From NCBI GenBank assembly GCA_037783415.1, contig JAZGTN010000211.1:620001-684000 (forward strand): DNA of 64,000 nucleotides, in the 5' to 3' direction. A program made the position numbers and the translations under genes. How positions within the stretch are numbered: position 1 is the stretch's first letter; the number at the start of each line of letters is the position of its first letter. The notes beneath the pieces are model-generated. The model was not told where the DNA came from, ran no database searches, and was given only the letters and a program-made list of their open reading frames with translations. Shown one piece after another: positions 56,728 to 64,000 of the stretch. Source of the stretch: Leptasterias polaris (taxonomy: Eukaryota; Echinodermata; Asteroidea; Forcipulatida; Asteriidae).

Positions 56728-57243
56728 TCACTGAACGTAAGAAGCAATACAAGCCACAACGTCCGATAGCAGCCGGTTAGTACCCTCAACACTAAGGTGC
56801 ACACCATCATATAAAAACAGAGCATGATTTTGCCTCTGAAAACCATTGTGAGGGAGAAAGATTGCCTCAGATTGCCTGCAGCAAGACCGCGCCCACCGAT
56901 TGATGGAGCGTCGGATATGTTCAATTGCGCCTTGTTGCCTTGCCCCAAAGTAGAATAGACGTGGCAAAATTGCAGACCACACTAAAATAGTGTCTGGATA
57001 GGTCTGCTTACAGTATTGCAGGAAATATGCAATACGCTGTCTAATCTGAAACATGTTTGAGTTCACAAGATCATTGGTGCCAATATGGATAATCAAAATA
57101 TTCGGAGGTCGCGACCTCATGGAACTTAAAAGGTCTGGAATGTGTATTAGCCCTGCCCCACCCTTGCCCTTCCAAAGTATCCGGGCTGGAACATTAAGCG
57201 GCTGTTGGGCTCGCCGAACAATGGAGTCCCCAACTATCCACAC
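56728..57243 (-). CDS. SGNH/GDSL-type hydrolase of the Ngaro-like element
   Basis: The ~170-residue frame has the SGNH blocks: GDSIV (Ser7, nucleophile), GTND (55-58), and DGVHLS with Asp146 and His149. These match the GDSL/SGNH esterase fold with an intact catalytic set. Hydrolase ORFs after the recombinase are established in Ngaro-type elements. The frame has no nearby ATG: the listed first codon is GTG, and an acceptor-like sequence, TATTTCTATAACTAG|GT, lies just upstream (near 57255), so it may be expressed from a spliced transcript (inference). Its role in the element is unknown; lipid or acetyl-ester hydrolysis is possible. Confidence 0.85.
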   Translation of the reverse strand: MWIVGDSIVRRAQQPLNVPARILWKGKGGAGLIHIPDLLSSMRSRPPNILIIHIGTNDLVNSNMFQIRQRIAYFLQYCKQTYPDTILVWSAILPRLFYFGARQQGAIEHIRRSINRWARSCCRQSEAIFLPHNGFQRQNHALFLYDGVHLSVEGTNRLLSDVVACIASYVQ

Positions 57244-57317
57244 GGTAGGGGTACCTAGTTATAGAAATAACATCACAAGAAAACATGAGCCATGAGTAGT
57301 AATTAAGCACAACCACT

Positions 57318-58274
57318 TTAGGTTTCTATAGGCGATGTGGACGAATATAGCGCACCACTGCCTCTGACCGCCAACGGCCCAATGTCAGATATGGGGATCC
57401 CTAACTCAAATGCCGTTGTAGCAGCACCAATCCGAAATGAGTGTGATTTGAAATTAAGTCCCTCCAACCCTAAATGGCCTAATGCCTTCTGTAACACTGA
57501 CCCAAACTGAAACCTGGTGAGGGGACCCCCGTCAAAGTGACAAAAAAGAATACCTTGGCATTTTGGGCGTCCCGTGAGAAATGTGTGCAGTGCTGCGACT
57601 GGACAAAACGCAAGATCTTGAGCTTGTGCTAGGCGAATGATTTGGGGGGGCCCCAATTGATTCGATTTACTACAATGGGAACTAATTTCCACAGAATGCC
57701 CATGCTGCTGTGAATGACAGAAACGCACTTCCCCAACCCGAAGGGCGGATGGCTGTATAGTAAGTTTGGAATTAGCAGTGAATTCTCCCACCCGCATAAA
57801 ACCAAAGAAAGCACACAGGAATGCAGCTCTGAACATTGTAACCTCATACTGTGTTGTACAGACTAAAGGAAGGGCACCCAGAATATCCCGCAAAATTGGA
57901 AGAGAAATTGGTAACCGGGTGTCAGACTTAGGAGCAGCACGACGTGTGCCCTCAAGCAGTTTCGATATTATGAAATCTTTAGTTGGATCCTGGAAACCAT
58001 TAATTTTGTGAAAATGACTAACCCCGGCGACATATGTTGATATTGTTGCCGATGTTAATTGGCGCAGTGACAGCCAGGCCACAAATTCCCGAACCACATG
58101 TACTGTAACTGGAAAATTAAGGGCATGCCCACCATGCTGCAAAAATTGGGAAAATGCTTGCCAACCAGTGGCGTAAGTTTTCAAAGTGTTTGGCGACCAA
58201 GCCATGGCTAGTAAGCGATTCACCTCAGATCCTACCATACTTGGGGAAGAAATGGTAAAGGGGTCATGTGACAT
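57318..58274 (-). CDS. Tyrosine recombinase of the Ngaro-like element, frameshifted before the catalytic Tyr
   Basis: The frame has an N-terminal SAM-like domain (SPNTLKTYATGWQAFSQFL, residues 27-45) and catalytic residues Arg161 (FGFMRVGEF) and His278-x-x-Arg281 (SHSFRIGAA). It should end with an RWRS...RY.R motif carrying the nucleophilic Tyr. That motif is present but in the +1 frame, starting at the GGG (CCC at 57378-57380 on the plus strand) and closing at a TAG at 57326-57328. In the annotated frame it is replaced by an unrelated tail. One extra G explains this. It overlaps the end of the RT frame by about 43 bases in a different frame, usual for these elements. As read, the enzyme lacks its nucleophile. 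Confidence 0.88.
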   Translation of the reverse strand: MSHDPFTISSPSMVGSEVNRLLAMAWSPNTLKTYATGWQAFSQFLQHGGHALNFPVTVHVVREFVAWLSLRQLTSATISTYVAGVSHFHKINGFQDPTKDFIISKLLEGTRRAAPKSDTRLPISLPILRDILGALPLVCTTQYEVTMFRAAFLCAFFGFMRVGEFTANSKLTIQPSALRVGEVRFCHSQQHGHSVEISSHCSKSNQLGPPQIIRLAQAQDLAFCPVAALHTFLTGRPKCQGILFCHFDGGPLTRFQFGSVLQKALGHLGLEGLNFKSHSFRIGAATTAFELGIPISDIGPLAVRGSGALYSSTSPIET

Positions 58275-59812
58275 GCCGCCTGTGGTGCTGCTGCATGAAA
58301 ACGTTCTACCTGGAAACGTGACAGAGAGTCAGCAATGTTATTAAGCACACCTGGTACATGAACAGCCTTGAAAGAAATATTAAATCTGAGACATGTGAGC
58401 ACAAAAATTCTCAGCAATTGCATGATCTTGGGGCAATGTGACGTTTGACCATTAATAATATGCACTACTGCCATATTATCTGAATGAAACAAAACCTTCC
58501 TATTGACTAATTGTTCAGCCCAGCATTTAACTGCAACCACAACAGGATAAAATTCCAACAAGGCGATTGAAGGTGGGTTTGAAAGAACTGACGCCTGCCA
58601 TCTCCCCTGGACCCACTGCCCTCGAAAATATGCCCCAAAACCAATGGTCGCTGCTGAGTCCGTATAAAGGTCAAGGGTATGATTGGATTCCCAACCACAG
58701 TTAGAAAAAGCAGAAACCCCATTGAAATTAGATAAAAATTCCAACCACATAGATAAATCCTGCTTTGCACCCTTGGAAAGACGCACTTTATGATATGATT
58801 TGGTCAAACCATGTGTAAGCGATATTAAGCGCCTAAGAAATGCCCTCCCTGGCGCCACCGCCCGGCATACGAAATTCAGAGTGCCCACCATTGATTGAAC
58901 TTCTACTAGTGTAACTTTGTGCTTAGCAAGTACCCTGTGGAGCTTATTTTTTAGCGCAATGACTTTATCAAGAGGCACACGCACCTGCATCATTTGTGAG
59001 TCTATTTCCAAGCCTAGATAAGTCAATGCTTGGTGTGGGCCAACTGTTTTCTCTATGGCAAGGGGAACACCTAGTGATTCACACATTTTGGAAAACTCCT
59101 CCATGATGACTTTACAACCCTCATGTGATTCATGAGCAAAGAAAAAATCATCCAAATAGTGGGTAATGGCGGAAGAATCTGTAACTTTCCGAATTTGGAA
59201 TTCCAGAAATGTACTGAACTTTTCAAATAGTGCACAGGAAATTGAACATCCCATCGGCAAACATTTGTCATAGTAATATTTTCCTTGAAAGGTAAACCCC
59301 AATAACTCATAGTCAGATGGGGCAACAGGGAGAAGCCTGAAAGCTGACTTTATATCAGACTTTGCCAACCATGCACCATGTCCCATGTTACGCACAATGT
59401 TAACTGCTTCATCAAAGGATGCATAATGCACAATACATTCATCCCGATTAATGAAATCGTTAACAGATTCTCCAGCAGGGAATGAAAGGTGGTGAATCAT
59501 ACGATAGGAATTAGGCTCATGTTTAGGCACCAGCCCAATAGGTGAACATTGGAGGTTAGCAAATGGGGGTGCGTCAAAAGGGCCCTCAATTCTACCCAAA
59601 CTTCTTTCTTTAGAAATTTTGTCCATAACAATATTTGGAAGTGCTTTGGCTGATTTCAGACAATCGGAAAACCGGCTAATTCGAGGGCCATTAAAGCCAA
59701 GTGAAAACCCAAAAGTAAACCCATGCTGAAGTGAACCTGCCGCAGTAGCATTAGGATAATACTCTTTAAGCATTGCCACCAACACATCGACTTTGATTGG
59801 GGTAGGGGGCAC
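58232..59812 (-). CDS. Reverse transcriptase-RNase H of the Ngaro-like element
   Basis: The RT domain spans residues ~75-320 with SPIGLVPKHEPNSYRMIHHL, KSDIKSAFRL (first catalytic Asp, 153), LPMGCSISCALFE and the YLDD box (219-222). RNase H follows: LYTDSA (Asp385), LLEFYPV (Glu420), HSDN (Asp445), NIADSLSR (Asp495). All catalytic residues are present. The listed first codon is GTG (59812). The frame is directly continuous with Gag through a single UAG (59819-59821), so translation probably comes from readthrough rather than a separate start. The next in-frame ATG is at residue 14. Confidence 0.92.
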   Translation of the reverse strand: MPPTPIKVDVLVAMLKEYYPNATAAGSLQHGFTFGFSLGFNGPRISRFSDCLKSAKALPNIVMDKISKERSLGRIEGPFDAPPFANLQCSPIGLVPKHEPNSYRMIHHLSFPAGESVNDFINRDECIVHYASFDEAVNIVRNMGHGAWLAKSDIKSAFRLLPVAPSDYELLGFTFQGKYYYDKCLPMGCSISCALFEKFSTFLEFQIRKVTDSSAITHYLDDFFFAHESHEGCKVIMEEFSKMCESLGVPLAIEKTVGPHQALTYLGLEIDSQMMQVRVPLDKVIALKNKLHRVLAKHKVTLVEVQSMVGTLNFVCRAVAPGRAFLRRLISLTHGLTKSYHKVRLSKGAKQDLSMWLEFLSNFNGVSAFSNCGWESNHTLDLYTDSAATIGFGAYFRGQWVQGRWQASVLSNPPSIALLEFYPVVVAVKCWAEQLVNRKVLFHSDNMAVVHIINGQTSHCPKIMQLLRIFVLTCLRFNISFKAVHVPGVLNNIADSLSRFQVERFHAAAPQAACHMTPLPFLPQVW

Positions 59813-59818
59813 AAACTG

Positions 59819-59821
59819 CTA
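59819..59821 (-). promoter_or_regulatory. In-frame UAG between Gag and RT, possible readthrough site
   Basis: The minus-strand codons are AAA TAG CAG TTT GTG. Gag ends at this TAG, and the RT frame is the same frame with no further stop. UAG followed by CAR-YY resembles the tobamovirus-type readthrough context (UAG-CAR-YYA), here with U in the last position. Confidence 0.55.
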
Positions 59822-61444
59822 TTTCATGGATGGTGTCTTCACATCCTTAACTGCCTTAGCCCCAGCAGCCACTTGGCGGGACATGTTTCTGTTGTCAAAA
59901 CGTTGAGTGTAACCACGGCAAAAATGTCCCCCATGGCCCTCACGCAAGCATTTGTCGCACCTGTGCTGAAAGCGACATGACTTAAAATGGCAACCTTTGA
60001 CACTGTTAAATGCAAAACAGTGACCTTGCTTTACGCCTGATGGGGGCCCCTGGGGCAGTGCTGCACGAGTGGCAAAGGAGGAATGACTTACCGCAGCCGC
60101 AGCAACAGTAAGCCACAACTCAGGATCAACAACACCCCAAGAACGTGATGGATAAGCTTCTTGACGCAAGCGGAACTGCTCATCATAAGCTTTCCAACCC
60201 CATCCCGGAAACTGAAAAGATGCAGTACGGATGGTTTCTGCATATTTTAGCAATTCAGCCCAGCGGTTTGGATGTTTCACTAGAAACACGGACATAAATG
60301 TGTGGAATGCAGACTGCCATTTGTCAAGTGAATCTATTTTCTTACGAATTTTTGATGTTTGTTTGAGTACCATCCTATCCCCGACCAGCTTGAATTCCAA
60401 ATCGGAACTTTTTTCTGACAGCGCAACAACAGTGGATGCATTCTCTTGATAAAGAAGAGAAAAATCAACATAGGCACCCTGCCAAATCTTTTCTTTTACA
60501 GAATTGGGGAGAAAAAACCCCAATGCTGGAATATTGGATGTTGGCAAAGGTAGAGGATTAAATGCATTTACCGGTAAACTCAAACTGTCGCCTATCCCAG
60601 CCATACTCCCTGCACTATTTTCCAACAAATTTCCTTGACCACTGGCACCATTACTAATACTACTAGTATTAACAGAATTAATCATACCACTGGCGCCACC
60701 AGACGCCACAGGCGAAGACATTGTTGGCCCTGCAACGCTGCCACTCTGCTGACTTCCATCGTAGTTAACGCCAGGCATCATCCAAACTTGACTCGGTGCT
60801 GCAGGCTGCATGACAGCTGATCTCCCCGGCTGAACCACTGGCTGTGCTGCATATGATGGAAGCGGCATCCCAGCTCCGGCAGGCACCACTTGAGGCATCC
60901 CCGCTATGATGGGCATCGATGGGGGTGGCATACTCCCTATTCCCAGGGGCATCCCCTCTGTAGGCGGCATTGTTGGGTTTGGCACGCTCCCGGTTCCAGC
61001 AGACAATCCATTGATGGTAGTGCCACTACTAGTACTACTAGGGATGACCTGAGCTGAAGCTGCAGTCGTGCCCCTCACCAAACTAGACATTTCAGTGCTG
61101 CTTAACGGAGGCGTTATAGCCCCTGCTTGAGCCAAGTTCAACATCGCAGTTGAAGATCTAGACGAGCGTCTTGGCCGTCTTTGTGCTGCTATCCTGGGCT
61201 GAGGAGCCGATTTCTCTTTACTCTGCTGCCGACGTGGCATATTGGGTCTTGCACAATCAAAGAAACCCAGTGCCGCCAAAGAAAAAATTGCTTCAAAACT
61301 CTCAAAACTTCTTGAAAAGTTGGAGCACAAAACAATTCGAACCAGCTTGCTTGATAAACTGTGACAGAGTGACATAATGTGCTCTAAAGCCATGCCAAGC
61401 TCAATGTTGCCTCCCCTGATTGGTTGACTAACTATGTTTTCCAT
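59819..61444 (-). CDS. Gag-like protein of the Ngaro-like element
   Basis: The frame is 541 codons from ATG 61444; a more typical start may be MPRRQQSKEKSA (residue 69), since the first 60 residues are not Gag-like. A basic region (RRPRRSSRSS) is followed by a long Pro/Gly/Ser/Met-rich low-complexity segment (110-300), then a helical capsid-like part (310-450; WQSAFHTFMSVFLVKHP, YDEQFRLRQEA). The C-terminus has two zinc motifs: C476-x8-C485-x4-C490-x3-H494, and a retroviral-type knuckle C496-x2-C499-x4-H504-x4-C509. It would package the RNA. It ends at a UAG in frame with RT. Confidence 0.85.
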   Translation of the reverse strand: MENIVSQPIRGGNIELGMALEHIMSLCHSLSSKLVRIVLCSNFSRSFESFEAIFSLAALGFFDCARPNMPRRQQSKEKSAPQPRIAAQRRPRRSSRSSTAMLNLAQAGAITPPLSSTEMSSLVRGTTAASAQVIPSSTSSGTTINGLSAGTGSVPNPTMPPTEGMPLGIGSMPPPSMPIIAGMPQVVPAGAGMPLPSYAAQPVVQPGRSAVMQPAAPSQVWMMPGVNYDGSQQSGSVAGPTMSSPVASGGASGMINSVNTSSISNGASGQGNLLENSAGSMAGIGDSLSLPVNAFNPLPLPTSNIPALGFFLPNSVKEKIWQGAYVDFSLLYQENASTVVALSEKSSDLEFKLVGDRMVLKQTSKIRKKIDSLDKWQSAFHTFMSVFLVKHPNRWAELLKYAETIRTASFQFPGWGWKAYDEQFRLRQEAYPSRSWGVVDPELWLTVAAAAVSHSSFATRAALPQGPPSGVKQGHCFAFNSVKGCHFKSCRFQHRCDKCLREGHGGHFCRGYTQRFDNRNMSRQVAAGAKAVKDVKTPSMK

Positions 61445-62190
61445 TGGTATGAAACACTGCTATTGATTGGTCTAACATTCTAACAAAACTTCGCCAAAAC
61501 ACCAAGCTGTAATTGGTCGAACAAACCACTGTGATTGGCCAGAGTTATGAATAATTAGTGCCTGAAACCTTGACTGAAAACCTTATTTGCATAAAACTGT
61601 TATGTACACATACCAATGGTGAAATGGGCAAAATGAATGTGTAATATAATGTTACATAGAGTTTAGGAGAAAAGAACACTGAGCTTGATTAAGTGCAATA
61701 GTATTGTACCTTGCCAAGTATACAGGACTGTATCAAATTAATTTGATAAAATCTCTTATTTTGAACTTGGTTTTCTCAAAACATTTAATAATAAAGCGTA
61801 ATTTTCTTAATTGTTCAGATTAATTTAATATACATGTACATCCATGGTTAAACAATGTTTGGTTCTAGAAATACGTTTGCCATTATTTTTTCTAGGTGTT
61901 TTTCCGATTTCAGTTTGAGAATCTACAGACATGGTATCTAAATTAGGTGTGTACGCAACGTTGATTTTCATAAAAGATTTGTTTCGACCCGCTTGTACAA
62001 AATGGTACAACGGAGCATACAAAATTCCCAATGTGTCTCTCCGCCCGCGATTCATGCGCCTGATACATGTAGCATTGTACAATGTACAAGCAATTGTGAT
62101 CCGTCAGAGGCGGTGAGCGTACATGTATGGCTACGCAAAGGACAAGCAGGTCATTGACTCAAAAATAATAATTGCCAAATACGATAAAGG
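61445..62190. other. 5' flank of the Ngaro-like element, no gene
   Basis: It contains two ATTGGTC-like words (ATTGGTCTAAC, AATTGGTCGAAC) and CCAAT-like ATTGGCC boxes at 61470-61560, on the side from which Gag would be transcribed, so a promoter is plausible. Nothing else was recognised. Confidence 0.35.
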
Positions 62191-62191
62191 G

Positions 62192-62445
62192 TTTGGGTAC
62201 TTTTTGTAGGACAAAAAACACAATGTCCACAGATTTATATTTATTTATTTTGTATTTATTAATTCTGGTTGTGAAGCCAAGGACTCTCAGAAAAGCGAAC
62301 TTAATCACTGTACTAGACAAGAACCAAATGGAGAGAAGACAATGAATTGAAGGAAGTTTCAGTTTTAGATTAAACTTAGTATTAAACTTACACGGTTTGA
62401 AGATAATGATGGTAGAAAGCTTCCCTTAAAATATTACTTGCTGAG
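62192..62445 (-). repeat. Dispersed repeat, inverted partner of 54047-54135
   Basis: GGGTTTGGGTACTTTTTGTA.., AAACACAATGTCCAC, then ~155 unmatched bases, then AAACTTACACGG.. and GGTAGAAAGCTTCCCTTA..ATATTACTTGC, all reverse-complementary to the copy at 54047-54135. Confidence 0.75.
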
Positions 62446-62892
62446 GTGCTGTAGTGTTTGATAAATGAGTAAAACAATGTCACGAAAATAATTTTCGTCT
62501 CAGGAGACGAATATTATTTTAGCATGTACAACGTATTAACCAGTACTGGTATTTAAATACACACATTCTGGACCAACAAAAGAAATGTCAATCGTTCTGC
62601 CTGGATACATGTACATGTAGTGGCTGGGCCTCATTAAAAAACAAAATGCAGTTACGCTATGTTTTTGTGTGGGAGTGTTGTCAACGATCGTCACTCAATT
62701 GACTCAAAAGTGACGGAAATTTGGAAACGAATGTTTACTGTTTTTTAAATGTCTTTCTTCGTTTTATAACGTCCTAAACTTAAGCTAAATGAACAATATT
62801 CACTATTGACATTATATTACTTTGTAACCAGTCATATAACTACAAATCTTTGCAATACAGCGAATATATTATTAAAAAGTTGTTTAAGTTGC

Positions 62893-63140
62893 TCATGATG
62901 CACGATCCCTGAAATTGTCCTTGCACGTGCAGCGCTCGTTTCGTTTCGCGGGCACTCGATAGTTTCGCGGGTCCTCGCTCGTTTGTCTCGTATGGCTGCT
63001 TCCCAAACTGAACGTGGGGTCCCTCGTCTCTAAGGGCGCCCTCGTTTGTTTTACTAACAAGCGAGCGCTCCTCGCGGGTTGCGAGTACGAGTACCCGTTA
63101 CACGTCCCGCTCGTCTCGGTCCCCGCGTGCCTCGATGGCA
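62893..63140. other. CpG-rich patch
   Basis: Dense in CG and TCG words (TCGTTTCGCGGGCACTCG, GCGAGCGCTCCTCGCGGGTT), unlike the AT-rich surroundings. It could be a small CpG island or a GC-rich repeat. No coding frame was recognised. Confidence 0.45.
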
Positions 63141-64000
63141 ATTTAAGGGCTGTACTGTAGCTTAAAAGTGGGCAATTTTTTCAAGTTGTTTTTAATGATG
63201 TTATAGTCCAGCAAGGGTCTGGTTTACAAAAAAGTTCACCGGTGACGTCAAAACATATCAAAGTGCCCTCTAGCGGCTGGTTATAAAAAATACCAAAATA
63301 CACTTTTACTAGATTTCTGCAGTGAAGTTTTTGAGAATCGTTTCAAAATTGGTATACATAATGAACTTTATGCAGACAACATATGTGTGGTATTTCAGAC
63401 TGATGACGTCATCGTGTGTCACGTGGTAATGCCTTTAAGTTTTACTTTTCGAAACCTTGCATCTCAAAAACCAAACTTTTTACTGAGTTGAAACTTGGCA
63501 TAGAGATAGACAATGATAATGACTACGTAAAGCTAAAGTTACAACATGATGACGTCATTACATTTTTGTTTACAAATATTTGAAATGTTGACCATTTATT
63601 ACGTGTATTTATTGACCCGCTGTCAAACCACGGGATAAACGCACAATACGCGATCTAAATCAGTTAAATGGTGAGCGAATCAACCGCAAGGTTCAAAGTC
63701 CATCAAACATGCTTGTGGTCTAGTCTCTGTTCAAGGTTCGCGCAACCTGATTTTGACAAAACGCTTTGTTAGTCTCTAAAACAGCCGTCCATGCAAACCT
63801 CGTTAACAATCAAATGCTAGGCTTTTGATCGTGTGTTTTTTTTATACTTTTGATAAAGTGTGTAGTTTGTTACGCACCTCAAAACAGTAATAACACCAAA
63901 GTTCAACTTAATGAAATAGCTCACGCATTGACACAGCACTGACCCCAGCGATACCCGAACACCTAGTGTTTGTTGTCACAAACATGTTAAGTCTAGTTTT
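63141..64000. other. Intergenic, no gene recognised
   Basis: It contains several TGACGTCA/GATGACGTCAT (CRE-like) words at 63243, 63403 and 63549, spaced about 150 bp, perhaps repeat-derived. No supported gene. Confidence 0.4.

Larger units (their letters stand above)
56728..61444 (-). mobile_element. Ngaro-type (DIRS-like) tyrosine-recombinase retrotransposon
   Basis: Order on the minus strand is Gag (61444-59819), RT-RNase H (59812-58232), tyrosine recombinase (58274-57318) and SGNH hydrolase (57243-56728). There is no integrase or protease and no LTR. A tyrosine recombinase replacing integrase defines the DIRS order; the hydrolase favours the Ngaro group. I looked for split direct repeats in 56400-56730 and 61445-61800 and did not find them, so the outer boundaries are unknown. 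The element is nearly intact apart from a one-base frameshift in the recombinase. Confidence 0.85.

Noticed and set aside
57340..57345. Tyr310 of the annotated recombinase frame as the catalytic residue
   Set aside because: It lies after the frameshift in an unrelated tail; the true RY motif is in the next frame.

Overview
This window is eukaryotic nuclear DNA from a marine invertebrate, most likely an echinoderm. The evidence is AT-rich, intron-bearing sequence with metazoan splice sites; many dispersed repeats carrying the TGTACATGTACA motif; a non-LTR retrotransposon with a PHD finger and an in-frame 2A peptide (elements of this kind are known from sea urchin); a Ngaro-type tyrosine-recombinase retrotransposon with an SGNH hydrolase; and a metazoan histone 3' stem-loop. 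The species call is inference. There is no bacterial-style operon, CRISPR array or origin. No complete host gene can be read with confidence; most of the readable coding sequence belongs to transposable elements or transposon-derived genes.

Layout. 1-9 kb: AT-rich sequence, a 44-bp perfect inverted repeat upstream of a possible first coding exon (2900-3038, +), and decayed retroelement pieces on the minus strand (Ty3/gypsy-like Gag relic at 3.2-3.6 kb). 10-17 kb: a 56-bp tandem array, then a minus-strand, multi-exon, transposase-like gene of a family I recognise only as 'uncharacterised' (main exon 14784-17107, two small phase-1 exons downstream, and a related C-terminal module at 10985-11335). 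18-31 kb: dispersed repeats, two arrays of ACGTT/AACGTT motifs that bracket a small candidate spliced unit (22346-24474, +), candidate minus-strand exons at 26.7-28.0 kb, and a 734-bp TA-flanked inverted-repeat element.

33-40 kb: a broken Tc1-like transposase, an (AACAC)n microsatellite, then a tRNA-derived SINE and a nearly intact LINE (35957-39637, -), both sitting inside a repeat whose uninterrupted copy is present at 44956-45146. 45-49.5 kb: a Myb/SANT-like gene remnant cut by a LINE fragment and by a 985-bp hAT-like element with a 5-bp target duplication, followed by a THAP-like remnant. 51-54 kb: local duplications, including a ~780-bp direct tandem duplication.

54-61.5 kb: a second, unrelated Tc1-like transposase whose stop codon is followed 17 nt later by a textbook histone-mRNA stem-loop; eight copies of a GGAC-N6-GTCC hairpin; then a Ngaro-type element read on the minus strand in the order Gag, RT-RNase H, tyrosine recombinase, SGNH hydrolase. 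Gag and RT are in the same frame, separated by one UAG in a CAG-UUU context, which suggests stop-codon readthrough. The recombinase has a single-base frameshift just before its catalytic tyrosine. The last 2.5 kb holds repeats and a CpG-rich patch.
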